Shown in pieces: positions 1-8,377 of a stretch of 64,000 bases of DNA. This DNA is from an uncultured Rhodospirillales bacterium. GTDB taxonomy: Bacteria; Pseudomonadota; Alphaproteobacteria; ATCC43930; CGMCC-115725. Every line of letters begins with the position of its first letter. The first letter of the stretch is position 1. Made by a program: the position numbers and the translations under genes. Under the pieces are notes generated by a model. That model was not told the origin of the DNA. It made no database searches and was given only the letters and a program-made list of their open reading frames with translations. The stretch spans positions 1,582,706 to 1,646,705 of the forward strand of contig CAIKMD010000007.1 in assembly GCA_903828515.1 (NCBI GenBank). Reading direction: 5' to 3'.

Positions 1-2140
1 TGGTGATCGTCGTCGTCACCGCCCCTCCGGTCGAGAAACCCGTAGTGCTGCCGCTCACCACCCCACCGGCCTCGCCGATCAGCCCGCCGAGAAAGCCGTT
101 TCCTTGAATGGTGCTGGTGCCGTCGATGTAAACCCCGTTGACCACCAGGTTCGGCGAGAGCGAGAGGCCGAGCAAGCCACCGGCAATTTGGTTCATGTTG
201 GTGGCGGCGTTCGCGGCGGTGATGCTGAAATTGAGCAGACCGAGATCGCGCAAGGTCGTGGCCGTCGTGGTGAAGCCGATAAGCCCGTCCCAGGTTCCGC
301 GGGTGGGAGCCCCAAAGGGCATTTTGATTGTCGTATCGACGATGGTCAGGCCGCTGATGGTGTGGCCCAGCCCGGCCAGCGTGCCGGAAAAGTCGGGGAT
401 CGGCGCGCCGGTAAACGTGGTGCTCGGAGCGGTGATATTCTGGACGATGGCGTAATTGCCGGTCAGCACGTTGGGGGTGATCTTGTTGACCCCTGTACCA
501 AAACTACCGGGTGTTGCGGCGCTCACCGCGGTCGTGAGATCGGTCCAACTGGTGATCAGGTTGTAGCTGGTGCCGTTGACGCTGAAGCTGTCGCCGGTTT
601 GGAGCGTGACGCTGCCATAGACGCCGCCGCTGGTATCGGTTTGCGCGACCGGAATGCCGGCGGCGTTGAGCGTCGTTCCGCTGAAGCTGGCCTTGGTCAG
701 GATGTTGTAGTTGGTGCCTGCCGCGGGCGCGCTGCCGCCGATCGAGCCGCCGTAATTGAGCGCGAGGCCGTCGCCGGTGCCGGTCGCGCTGATCGGCGCA
801 TTGATGTTGATGTTGTTGGCGGCGTCGAGCGCCAGCGTGGTGTTGTTCGCCGACCAGGTAACGGCAGCGTTGACGTTGATGTCGCCATTCTGGGTGCCGC
901 CGGCCGCGGTCTGGATGGTGACGAGGGCGTTGTTGGCGAGAGCGTTGTTGAGCGTCGTAGCGCCGATACCGCTGCTGGTTTGCGGAGCGCTTCCGGCCGA
1001 AACGGTGAAGTCGGTCGGATCGAGTGTCCAACTGCCGCTCGTGCCGTTCGCAGCCTTGGTGGTAATGACCGCGCTGTCCGCGACCTGAACCTGATCGCCG
1101 CTGGTCTCGATCGCGCCGCCATTGCCCGTCGCCGATGAAGCATCGAGCGTGCCGGTGACCGTGGTGGTGCCGCCTTTGGCCAGCACTTTGATCTTGCCGC
1201 CATTGCCGCCCTTCGGGGCAGAAGCATTGAGCTTGCCGCCGGCGGCGACGTTGCCGCCGTCGGCCTGCAGTGTGATCGAACCGAGATGCACGGTGCCGGC
1301 ATCGTCCGAGCCACCGGTGAGCGCGGCGATGCTGCGCGCCTGAATGATGCCCGAGTTGTTGACTTGGGCGGAGAGCACGCTGTCGGCTGCCTTTGCGGTG
1401 AGAATGATCAGGCCGCCGTCGGCCCGGATCGCCTGCTTGTTCTCGACCAGCGCATTGAGCGTGCCTTGGTCGATGGTGACGTTGACGATCGAATTACCGC
1501 CGAAGTCGAGGGTGATCTTCTCGCCCGAGGCCATCGCCACGGTGCCGAGCTTGGCCGCGATCACGCCTTCGTTTGATACGGTCTTGCCGAGCAACGCGAC
1601 ATAGCCGCCGTCGCTCGCGTGGATATGGCCCTGGTTGACGACGGCAGCCGACGAATTACCCGAGAAGGTCCGCTTGCCGGCCATGAAATCGTCATTGGAA
1701 ATATCCAAGGTCGAAGCGACGAGGCCGCCGACATTGACCTGGGCGCCCTTGCTGAAGAGAACGCCGGCTGCGTTGACGAGGAAGATCTGACCGTTGGCGT
1801 TGAGCGCACCGGAGATGACGCTCTGCTCGTTGCCGATGACGCGGTTGAGGGTGACCGATGCCGCGCCCGGCTGGTTGAAGTTGACGGTCTCCTGCGGCGC
1901 GATCGAGAAACCCTGCCAGTTGATGACGGCCTGGTTGGTCGATTGATTGATGTTGGTGGTGTTGCCGCTTTGCGCGATGGCGGCGGTGCCCGCGACGACT
2001 TGACCGCCGGTCGGGCTCGCCAGTGCCGGCGATGAGAGTGCCATCAATGCCGCGACCGCCGTCATGGTGACGCATGAAATCGCGAATATCGTGTTGTGCT
2101 TCGATGAAATGGATTTTTTGGCAAGCGTGACCGTAGGCAT
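1..2140 (-). CDS. Filamentous haemagglutinin-type adhesin (two-partner secretion), 5' part
   Basis: Large exported surface protein whose reading frame stays open to the left window edge (713 codons seen), so the C-terminus is missing. ATG at 2140 has an AGGGG-type ribosome site upstream. Residues 1-42 form a long signal peptide with a basic start, a hydrophobic stretch and an Ala-rich cleavage site (about ALA|SP). The next ~120 residues match the TPS/haemagglutinin N-terminal domain (NINQST..., INWQGFSI, GVLFSKGAQVNVGGLVAST). The usual NPNG turn is NAAG at 123-126. Further on, Asn/Thr/Gly-rich beta-helix-like sequence follows, then GLUG-like motifs (GHTISGLTI, GGLIGEAGG). Such proteins are secreted by a TpsB-type pore, which is not in the window. 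Role in adhesion is inferred from family. Confidence 0.85.
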   Translation of the reverse strand, partial: MPTVTLAKKSISSKHNTIFAISCVTMTAVAALMALSSPALASPTGGQVVAGTAAIAQSGNTTNINQSTNQAVINWQGFSIAPQETVNFNQPGAASVTLNRVIGNEQSVISGALNANGQIFLVNAAGVLFSKGAQVNVGGLVASTLDISNDDFMAGKRTFSGNSSAAVVNQGHIHASDGGYVALLGKTVSNEGVIAAKLGTVAMASGEKITLDFGGNSIVNVTIDQGTLNALVENKQAIRADGGLIILTAKAADSVLSAQVNNSGIIQARSIAALTGGSDDAGTVHLGSITLQADGGNVAAGGKLNASAPKGGNGGKIKVLAKGGTTTVTGTLDASSATGNGGAIETSGDQVQVADSAVITTKAANGTSGSWTLDPTDFTVSAGSAPQTSSGIGATTLNNALANNALVTIQTAAGGTQNGDINVNAAVTWSANNTTLALDAANNININAPISATGTGDGLALNYGGSIGGSAPAAGTNYNILTKASFSGTTLNAAGIPVAQTDTSGGVYGSVTLQTGDSFSVNGTSYNLITSWTDLTTAVSAATPGSFGTGVNKITPNVLTGNYAIVQNITAPSTTFTGAPIPDFSGTLAGLGHTISGLTIVDTTIKMPFGAPTRGTWDGLIGFTTTATTLRDLGLLNFSITAANAATNMNQIAGGLLGLSLSPNLVVNGVYIDGTSTIQGNGFLGGLIGEAGGVVSGSTTGFSTGGAVTTTIT

Positions 2141-2197
2141 GGCAAATCCGCCCCTGAAAAAGCATTGGTATGGAAACAGCAGAAGCGGCGAGCGCAT

Positions 2198-2221
2198 CGC
2201 TATATTCGAATGAATATAGCG
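2198..2221. promoter_or_regulatory. Perfect inverted repeat upstream of the adhesin gene
   Basis: Two perfect 10-base arms, CGCTATATTC and GAATATAGCG, are separated by GAAT. The element sits 58-81 bp upstream of the adhesin start and 174 bp before the oxygenase gene on the other strand. There is no U-tract, so an operator fits better than a terminator. The binding protein is unknown. The rest of the 2141-2394 gap shows no gene. Confidence 0.5.
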
Positions 2222-2394
2222 TTAAGAAAACACGTGATGCGAGTCAACGATAAAATGTCATTTTTTAGGCATGCCTGATGTGTAGCGGTGCGGTGGCGGC
2301 ACGGAGAAACGTGCCGAGATGCGATGGGGATGTCCGATACTCCCGGAATACCGCCGGTTTCCGCCTGATCGTCCGCCGGCCTATAGTGCCGGCC

Positions 2395-3411
2395 ATGAAA
2401 CGGACAGCGCTCGACAATTTGCCGCTCATCGATCTGACGCCGTTCACGGCTGGCGGCAGCGCGGCACAACGCCAGGTCACCGGCCAGGCCTTGCGGCGCG
2501 CCTGTATCGATATCGGCTTCTTTTATCTGATCGGTCATGGCCTCGCGGACGCCGAGCTCGATGCCGCGTTGGATTGGGGCCGTCGCTTCTTCGCGTTGCC
2601 GCTCGACGACAAACTGAAACTTCGGCTCGACCGGCCGCAGAACCGGCTCGGCTATACCCCGGTCGGCGGCGCTAATCCCGAATACGGCGCGACATCGGAT
2701 GTGAAGGAACGTTTTTCCGCGACGCGGGAGGTCATTCCCGGCGAGTGCGAGGAAGGCCGTTTCGATGCGGGGCAGTCGCAATGGCCCGATAGGGCGCTGC
2801 CGGGGTTCGGCGAATTCTTTCGCGCCCATATCGAGCGTCGCAAGGTCTTGGCACAGCAACTCGTGCGCGCCTTTGCCGTCAGTCTCGATCTGCCCGAGAG
2901 CCACTTCGACCAGGCTTATCGCCATCCCGGCTGTACCCTGATGTTCAATTATTACCCGTCGCTCGGTGCCGCCGACCAAACCCGGTCGAGCTTTTCGCCG
3001 CACACCGATTACGGCGCTTTCACGTTGTTGTTGCAGGATGCGCTCGGCGGGCTCGAAGTGCGCAACGCTGCCGGCGACTGGATCGACGTACCGCCGGTCG
3101 ACGGCAGTTTCGTCGTCAATGTCGGCGATATGTTTGCGATGTGGACCAACGACCTCTACAAGTCGGCCCTGCATCGCGTCACCAACCGCAGCGGCGCCGA
3201 GCGTATTTCGATCCCCATGTTCACCTATCCGCAGGGCCGGACCGAGATCACGACACTGCCGACGTGTATCGACGCGGAAAACCCGGCCAAGTATCCGCCG
3301 GTGATCGCCGAGGACTACAATCGCATGCTGGTCGCGCGCGCCAATCTCACCGGGCGGCCGGGCATTGCGGCCCGAACCGCCGAACGGCTGCAGGAAAGCG
3401 GCACGCCCTAA
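2395..3411 (+). CDS. Isopenicillin N synthase-like 2-oxoglutarate/Fe(II) oxygenase
   Basis: 338-residue soluble oxygenase of the isopenicillin-N-synthase/2OG-Fe(II) family. The N-terminal DIOX_N-like segment begins LPLIDLTPF. The iron triad is visible as H203-x-D205 (HTDYGAF) and H260 (ALHRVTN), and the 2-oxoglutarate clamp as R270-x-S272. I start at the ATG at 2395 because the family begins at this point and the extra upstream residues (frame open from 2278) are Arg-rich and unlike a protein. A solute-binding protein gene follows 18 bp later on the same strand, suggesting joint use of a small organic substrate. The substrate cannot be read from sequence. Confidence 0.85.
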   Translation: MKRTALDNLPLIDLTPFTAGGSAAQRQVTGQALRRACIDIGFFYLIGHGLADAELDAALDWGRRFFALPLDDKLKLRLDRPQNRLGYTPVGGANPEYGATSDVKERFSATREVIPGECEEGRFDAGQSQWPDRALPGFGEFFRAHIERRKVLAQQLVRAFAVSLDLPESHFDQAYRHPGCTLMFNYYPSLGAADQTRSSFSPHTDYGAFTLLLQDALGGLEVRNAAGDWIDVPPVDGSFVVNVGDMFAMWTNDLYKSALHRVTNRSGAERISIPMFTYPQGRTEITTLPTCIDAENPAKYPPVIAEDYNRMLVARANLTGRPGIAARTAERLQESGTP

Positions 3412-3429
3412 CCAACCGGAGTCTGATTG

Positions 3430-4413
3430 ATGTCGATCGTCACCAGTGAAATCTCGCGACGCCTCTTGTTGTCGGCGGCCGCCGCCGCGCCGATGGCGGG
3501 GCTTGCCGGCAAACGCGCACTTGCCGCGCCGCAGAAGCTGCGCGTCGCCAAGGCCAATCCGCACGCCTTGTCGTTCGTGCCGGTCGATGTCGGAATCGCC
3601 AAGGGGTTCTTTCCCGATTTCGACATCGAGATCATCAATTTCGCCGGCAGCGGCCGCTCGGTGCAGGCAATGGTCGCCGGTGAAGTCGACATCTACCTCG
3701 GCGCGGGCACCGACATGGCGTTCATCGCCAAAGGCGCGCCGATGACGGCGGTCGCCGCGCTCGCCGGGCCGCCGCTGCTGCTCTGCATCATCGTGCCTTA
3801 TGACTCGCCGATCAAAACGGCCGACGATCTGCGCGGCAAGACGTTCCAGGTTTCGAGCGTCGGCTCGGTCACTGACTGGCTGGTCAAGAAACTCGCCGAT
3901 ACCAAGGGCTGGGGACCGAACGGCATCACCACCGTCGCGATGGGCGGCGAGCTATCGACCCAGATTGCCGCGCTTCGCACGCATCAGGTCGACGCGATCG
4001 TCGGCACCGCGTCGGTCGGTTACATGCTCGAAGAAAAGAAGGAAGCCCGGATTCTGATTCCGACCGCCTCCTATGTGCACGACTTTCTGCTTCATGCGAT
4101 CTTTTCGTCGAATGCATTCATCGCCGCCAACCCCGGCGCGGTCCGCAGCTTCCTCAAGGGCTGGTTCCAGTCGGTCGCCTACATGCGCGCTCATAAGGAA
4201 GAGACCGTGAAGCTCATCTATGAGATCACCCAGGTCGACGAGGCGGTCGAGAGCAAGGAATACGATCTCGTCATGCCGATGTTCTCGGCCGACGGGAAAT
4301 TTCCACCGGCCGGGCTCGACGTCATCGCGCAGTCTTTCGTCGATCTCAAAATGCTCGACGCCAAGCCGGACATGACCAAATTCCTCACCGAGAAATACCT
4401 GCCCTCGGCCTAG
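3430..4413 (+). CDS. ABC transporter substrate-binding protein, NMT1/TauA-like
   Basis: 327-residue periplasmic solute-binding protein. The N-terminus carries a twin-arginine-like signal (SRRLLL, R10-R11, then an Ala-rich stretch to about residue 30). The mature part has NMT1/SsuA-type features: GIAKGFFPDFDIEI, QAMVAGEVDIYLG, and the domain-crossing DLRGKTFQVSSVGS. ATG at 3430 is preferred over the TTG just before it because GGAG lies 8 nt upstream. No permease or ATPase gene is adjacent, so the transporter partner is elsewhere. It lies between an oxygenase and a VOC dioxygenase gene. Ligand unknown; such proteins bind nitriles, sulfonates, thiamine precursors or aromatic acids. Confidence 0.85.
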   Translation: MSIVTSEISRRLLLSAAAAAPMAGLAGKRALAAPQKLRVAKANPHALSFVPVDVGIAKGFFPDFDIEIINFAGSGRSVQAMVAGEVDIYLGAGTDMAFIAKGAPMTAVAALAGPPLLLCIIVPYDSPIKTADDLRGKTFQVSSVGSVTDWLVKKLADTKGWGPNGITTVAMGGELSTQIAALRTHQVDAIVGTASVGYMLEEKKEARILIPTASYVHDFLLHAIFSSNAFIAANPGAVRSFLKGWFQSVAYMRAHKEETVKLIYEITQVDEAVESKEYDLVMPMFSADGKFPPAGLDVIAQSFVDLKMLDAKPDMTKFLTEKYLPSA

Positions 4414-4505
4414 GCTTCGATACGGCTTACGCGACGTCGTTTTTTCAGGTTAGTATCCACCGCAACCAGGCCGCATCGGCGGCCCCCAGGGAGACGGAAC
4501 GAACC

Positions 4506-5486
4506 ATGGCTATTCTCGGCGTCGCGAAAGCGGTTTACGGGGTCGACGACCTCGAAAAATGCACCCAGTTCTTCACCGATTTCGGTTTGGGGCTTCAGGA
4601 AAAGACCAGCGAACGCACGGTCTTCGAACTCGAGGACGGCTCGCAGGTCGTCCTGCGCAAGAAGGACGATCCGGCGCTGCCGAAGGCCTGGTTCGACGGC
4701 AACGGCATTAAAGAGACGATCTGGGGCGTCGACACCCAGGAATCGATGGACCGGCTGATCGATGGGCTGAAGACCGATCGCGAGGTCCGGCGCGACAATG
4801 ACGGCACGGCGCATTTCGTCGCTGATGACGGCATGCCGCAAGGGCTGATGATCTTCCGTTCCCGCTCCGTCGTCAGCGCCGCGGATGAGATCAACACGCC
4901 GGCCAAGGCCGCGCGCGTCAATCGCAACCGCACCTGGCGCAAGCGCGCCAATCCGAAATCGATCGCGCATGTCGTGTTTCAGGTTGCCGATCCGGCGAAG
5001 TCCTATCAGTTCTTCAAGGAACGGCTGCATTTCCGCCTGTCGGACACGCAGAGGAAGCTCGGCTGCTACGCGCGCGCCGACGGCTCGCACGAGCATCACA
5101 ACATCTTCTTCTTCAACGCCGAATACCTGCCGCCGCCGGTGCGCAAGGTCGGTTTCAATCACACGGCGTTCGTCTGCGACGACATCGACGAAATGATGGT
5201 CGGCGCCAATTATCTCGAGCGCAACGGCTGGGCGACGCGCCGGCCCGGCGGTTTCGTCGGCCTCGGCCGGCATCGGATTTCGTCGGCGCTGTTCTATTAC
5301 ATTCCGTGTCCGGCCGGCGGCCATGCCGAATACATTGCCGATCAGGATTATCTCGACGATTCGTGGATGCCGCGCGACTGGGAAGAGAATTTCGGCGGCA
5401 GCGTCTGGGTCCACGACGTGCCGGAACATCTCAAAAAGAACTACAGCTGGGACGTGAAGCTGTACGACGAGGAAGCGGCTAAATAG
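4506..5486 (+). CDS. VOC-fold extradiol dioxygenase-like protein
   Basis: 326-residue protein with two vicinal-oxygen-chelate modules (about residues 4-115 and 150-285), the size and layout of type I extradiol dioxygenases. Candidate metal ligands lie in the second module: His in IAHVVFQV, His in GFNHTAFVC, and Glu in GHAEYIAD. GGAG precedes the ATG at 4506. The gene is third in the 2395-5486 stretch and ends just before a strong terminator. Ring-cleavage activity on a catechol-like compound is a family inference. A glyoxalase-like or lyase role remains possible. Confidence 0.8.
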   Translation: MAILGVAKAVYGVDDLEKCTQFFTDFGLGLQEKTSERTVFELEDGSQVVLRKKDDPALPKAWFDGNGIKETIWGVDTQESMDRLIDGLKTDREVRRDNDGTAHFVADDGMPQGLMIFRSRSVVSAADEINTPAKAARVNRNRTWRKRANPKSIAHVVFQVADPAKSYQFFKERLHFRLSDTQRKLGCYARADGSHEHHNIFFFNAEYLPPPVRKVGFNHTAFVCDDIDEMMVGANYLERNGWATRRPGGFVGLGRHRISSALFYYIPCPAGGHAEYIADQDYLDDSWMPRDWEENFGGSVWVHDVPEHLKKNYSWDVKLYDEEAAK

Positions 5487-5509
5487 ACGGCGCTTTCCGC
5501 GCGCATCAA

Positions 5510-5543
5510 AAAACCCCGCTCTCCTTTCGGAGAGCGGGGTTTT
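5510..5543. terminator. Bidirectional Rho-independent terminator between the VOC gene and ctrA
   Basis: Perfect 15-base arms (AAAACCCCGCTCTCC and its complement) around a TTTC loop, with A-runs on one side and T-runs on the other. It therefore works for both convergent genes, the VOC gene ending at 5486 and ctrA ending at 5567. Confidence 0.95.
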
Positions 5544-5566
5544 CTTTCCCCCAACGAAAACGGGTA

Positions 5567-6286
5567 CTAGGCGCCGGCAGCGATTTTGCGCGGTGCGGTC
5601 TCGGCATCGGCCGGCGGATCGCGCAGCACGTAGCCGCGGCCCCACACGGTCTCGATGTAATTGTCGCCGGCGGTCGCGACCGAAAGCTTCTTGCGCAGCT
5701 TGCAGACGAACACGTCGATGATCTTGAGCTCGGGCTCGTCCATGCCGCCGTAGAGATGATTGAGGAACATCTCCTTGGTCAGCGTCGTGCCTTTGCGCAG
5801 GCTGAGCAGTTCGAGGATGCCGTATTCCTTGCCGGTCAGGTGAAGCGGATGGCCTTCGACCTCGACGGTGCGGCTGTCGAGATTGACGGTCAGCTTGCCG
5901 GTGCGAATGACGGACTCGGAATGACCTTTGGCGCGGCGGACGATCGCCTGGATGCGGGCGATCAGCTCGCGGCGGTCGAACGGCTTGGTGAGGAAGTCGT
6001 CGGCGCCGAAACCCAGGCCTTTGATCTTGTGATCGAGCTCGGCGAGCCCGGAGAGGATCAGGATCGGGGTGCGGACCCGCGCGGCGCGCAGGCGGCGCAG
6101 AACCTCATAGCCGTCGATGTCGGGCAGCATGAGGTCGAGAATGATAATGTCGTAGTCATAGAGCTTGCCGATCTCCAGACCGTCCTCACCGAGGTCGGTG
6201 GTATCGCAAATGAAGCCCTCGGTCCGGAGCATCATCTCGATGCTGGCAGCCGTTGCCGAATCGTCTTCTACCAACAGCACACGCAT
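5567..6286 (-). CDS. ctrA: Cell-cycle response regulator CtrA
   Basis: 239-residue OmpR-family regulator, essential master regulator of the cell cycle and motility in many alphaproteobacteria. Receiver domain 1-120 has E7-D8-D9, phospho-acceptor D51 (ILDLMLPD) and the K of TKPF. The DNA-binding domain carries the nearly invariant CtrA block [17 protein letters not shown], then [14 protein letters not shown] and [13 protein letters not shown]. Two ATGs are in tandem. I use the second because GGAGG then lies 6 nt upstream and the known family start is MRVLL. Unlike the other regulators here it is divergent from fliI, and a perfect CtrA box at 6356-6370 suggests autoregulation. Its kinase CckA and inhibitor SciP are also encoded in the window. 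Confidence 0.97.
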   Translation of the reverse strand: MRVLLVEDDSATAASIEMMLRTEGFICDTTDLGEDGLEIGKLYDYDIIILDLMLPDIDGYEVLRRLRAARVRTPILILSGLAELDHKIKGLGFGADDFLTKPFDRRELIARIQAIVRRAKGHSESVIRTGKLTVNLDSRTVEVEGHPLHLTGKEYGILELLSLRKGTTLTKEMFLNHLYGGMDEPELKIIDVFVCKLRKKLSVATAGDNYIETVWGRGYVLRDPPADAETAPRKIAAGA

Positions 6287-6355
6287 CATTCACCTCCAAG
6301 GTGTCGGAAGGTCGGATTGACCATACTCGGTTTTAATGATTGTTACCAACCGGGG

Positions 6356-6370
6356 TTAAAAGGGAGTTAA
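6356..6370 (-). promoter_or_regulatory. CtrA box upstream of ctrA
   Basis: Perfect TTAA-N7-TTAA, the known CtrA binding consensus, 70 bp upstream of the ctrA start. A weaker TTAA-N6-TTAC lies closer at 6333-6346. Autoregulation of ctrA is the expected function. Confidence 0.85.
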
Positions 6371-6465
6371 CACGAGGGTATTTTCGACATAATTTTCATT
6401 AATTCGTGGGGCATAGTAAAAAACCCCAGCGAATCCGCCATTTTCCTGAGGATAACTCAGCCGGC

Positions 6466-6480
6466 TTAACGTCTGATTAA
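6466..6480 (+). promoter_or_regulatory. CtrA box upstream of fliI
   Basis: Second perfect TTAA-N7-TTAA in the same 267-bp ctrA-fliI intergenic region, 73 bp before the fliI GTG. It suggests that fliIJ is an early, directly CtrA-dependent flagellar unit. Confidence 0.85.
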
Positions 6481-6553
6481 GCGTAATCCGTCATATTGCC
6501 CTTAACGGCGTCAAACCAGCACGGCGTCAAACCAGCCGGGGGCGGAGCGTTTA

Positions 6554-7888
6554 GTGGCAATTCTGGCGCAACTCATTGAAGACATTGGCGAAGTCGCGGA
6601 ATACCGGCGTTATGGCCGGGTTACCGGCGTCGCCGGCATGTTGCTCGAGATCGGGGGGATGCCGAATGCCCTGGCGATCGGCGGGCGTTGCCATGTGCTG
6701 GCCCAGGACGGCAGGCGGCTCCTTTGCGAGGTGGTCGGCTTTCGCAGTGGGCGCGCATTGTTGATGCCGTTCTATACGCTGGATGGCATCGGCCTCGGCT
6801 GCAAAGCCGAACTCGTCCCCAACAGCGACGTCATTTATCCGGACCAATCCTGGCTCGGCCGCGTCATCAATGCGATGGGCGAGCCCATCGACGGCAAGGG
6901 CCCGTTGCGTCAGGGCCCGATCGCTTACAAGCTGCGCGCCGCGCCGCCGCCGGCGCATGCCCGCAAGCGCGTGCAGGGCAAGGTCGATCTCGGCGTGCGC
7001 GCCATCAATACATTTTTGAGCTGCTGCCGCGGTCAGCGCATGGGCATTTTCGCCGGTTCGGGCGTCGGCAAGTCGATCCTGATGTCGATGTTCGCGCGCA
7101 ACACCACGGCCGATTGCAGCGTCATCGGTCTGGTCGGCGAACGCGGCCGCGAGGTCCAGGAATTCATCGAGGACGATCTCGGCGCCGAAGGTCTGGCCCG
7201 CAGCGTCGTCGTCGTCGCGACATCGGATGAATCGCCGCTGATGCGCCGGCAGGCCGCCTATATGACTCTGACGATCGCCGAATTCCTGCGCGATTGCGAA
7301 CGCGACGTGCTGTGCCTGATCGACAGCGTGACGCGCTTCGCCATGGCGCAACGCGAAATCGGTTTGAGCGCCGGCGAGCCGCCGACGACCAAGGGCTATA
7401 CCCCGACCGTGTTCGCTGAATTGCCCAAGCTGTTGGAGCGCGCCGGAACCGGCACTGGAAAAGGCACGGTTACCGGCCTCTTCACCGTTCTCGTCGATGG
7501 CGACGATCACAACGAGCCGATCGCCGATGCGGTGCGCGCCATCCTCGATGGTCATATCGTGCTCGATCGGGGCATCGCCGAGCGCGGCCGTTATCCTGCC
7601 GTCAATATTCTGCGCTCGATCTCGCGTACCATGCCGGGCTGCAACAGCGAAGAAGAGAACGCGCTGATCGGCCAGGCCCGTGCGCATCTCGCAATCTACG
7701 AGGACATGGCCGAACTGATCCGGCTCGGCGCCTACCGCCGCGGCAGCGATCCGCGCGTCGACGAAGCGATCCGCTACTATCCCGCGATCGAAGCCTTTCT
7801 GAGCCAGCGCCGCGACGAGCATACAAACTTCGCCGACGGCTATCAGGCGCTTGCCGATATTCTTGCGTCGACACCTGAGACGACCTGA
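6554..7888 (+). CDS. fliI: Flagellum-specific export ATPase FliI
   Basis: 444-residue F1-beta-like ATPase that energises loading of rod, hook and filament proteins into the flagellar type III export gate. Walker A is GSGVGKS at 168-174. The type-III-specific stretch [13 protein letters not shown], Walker B-type [18 protein letters not shown] and the family block [25 protein letters not shown] follow in order. The start is GTG (GGAG 8 nt upstream), with no better ATG nearby. It is transcribed divergently from ctrA, with a CtrA box upstream, and is followed after 2 bp by fliJ. Confidence 0.97.
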   Translation: MAILAQLIEDIGEVAEYRRYGRVTGVAGMLLEIGGMPNALAIGGRCHVLAQDGRRLLCEVVGFRSGRALLMPFYTLDGIGLGCKAELVPNSDVIYPDQSWLGRVINAMGEPIDGKGPLRQGPIAYKLRAAPPPAHARKRVQGKVDLGVRAINTFLSCCRGQRMGIFAGSGVGKSILMSMFARNTTADCSVIGLVGERGREVQEFIEDDLGAEGLARSVVVVATSDESPLMRRQAAYMTLTIAEFLRDCERDVLCLIDSVTRFAMAQREIGLSAGEPPTTKGYTPTVFAELPKLLERAGTGTGKGTVTGLFTVLVDGDDHNEPIADAVRAILDGHIVLDRGIAERGRYPAVNILRSISRTMPGCNSEEENALIGQARAHLAIYEDMAELIRLGAYRRGSDPRVDEAIRYYPAIEAFLSQRRDEHTNFADGYQALADILASTPETT

Positions 7889-7890
7889 TC

Positions 7891-8316
7891 ATGAGCACGC
7901 TCGACAGTCTGATCCGTCTCCACCGCTGGCAGCTCGATGAGCAGCGCCGGCAAGTCGCCGAATTCGAGGCGCTGGGTGATCGGTTGAGGATGGAATTGCA
8001 TCGTCTCGATGACGAGGAACTCGACGAGCAGCAGGTTGCCGTCGATTCCCACGAAGCCTCGTTCGCTTACAGCGGCTATGCGCGCACCCTGATCGATCGC
8101 CGTGACCGCCTGGCGAAATCCCTCGCCGATACCGAGCAGCAGACGCTACGAGCGCGCGAGGCGCTGGAATCGGCGTTCCAGGAAGTGAAACGCTACGAGA
8201 CCGCCGCCGCCAACCGCCTCTTGAGTCAGCACAAGCAGCTGGCGCGATTGCAGCAGCACGAACTCGACGAAGTCGCCGGCGAGATGCACCGCCGCCGCCA
8301 GGGCGCCCGGAACTAA
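7891..8316 (+). CDS. fliJ: Flagellar export protein FliJ
   Basis: 141-residue, highly charged, Gln/Glu/Arg-rich protein predicted to be almost entirely coiled coil (LIRLHRWQLDEQRRQ through LQQHELDEVAGEMHRR). Length and position directly after fliI match FliJ, the stalk-like partner that couples FliI to the FlhA export gate. Sequence similarity in this family is weak, so the call leans on context. Its end faces the end of a minus-strand gene at 8378 across 61 bp. Confidence 0.85.
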   Translation: MSTLDSLIRLHRWQLDEQRRQVAEFEALGDRLRMELHRLDDEELDEQQVAVDSHEASFAYSGYARTLIDRRDRLAKSLADTEQQTLRAREALESAFQEVKRYETAAANRLLSQHKQLARLQQHELDEVAGEMHRRRQGARN

Positions 8317-8347
8317 TTACGCCATTCAATCGCTTTTATCCGTCATA

Positions 8348-8368
8348 CCGGAACAAGTCCGGCGATGA
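8348..8368. repeat. 21-nt dispersed intergenic repeat, copy 1
   Basis: CCGGAACAAGTCCGGCGATGA, containing a CCGGA/TCCGG hairpin, sits between two converging genes. An identical 21-nt copy is at 53404-53424. This looks like a BIME-type genomic repeat and may serve as a weak bidirectional stop. Confidence 0.55.
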
Positions 8369-8377
8369 GGGTCAAAT

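Noticed and set aside
138-2035. Several plus-strand frames opposite the adhesin gene
   Set aside because: Repetitive composition mirrors the adhesin; the minus strand has a signal peptide and TPS domain.
2200-3564. 454-codon open frame on the minus strand opposite the oxygenase gene
   Set aside because: Arg/Gly/His-rich antisense shadow; the plus-strand gene has intact oxygenase motifs and a conserved end.
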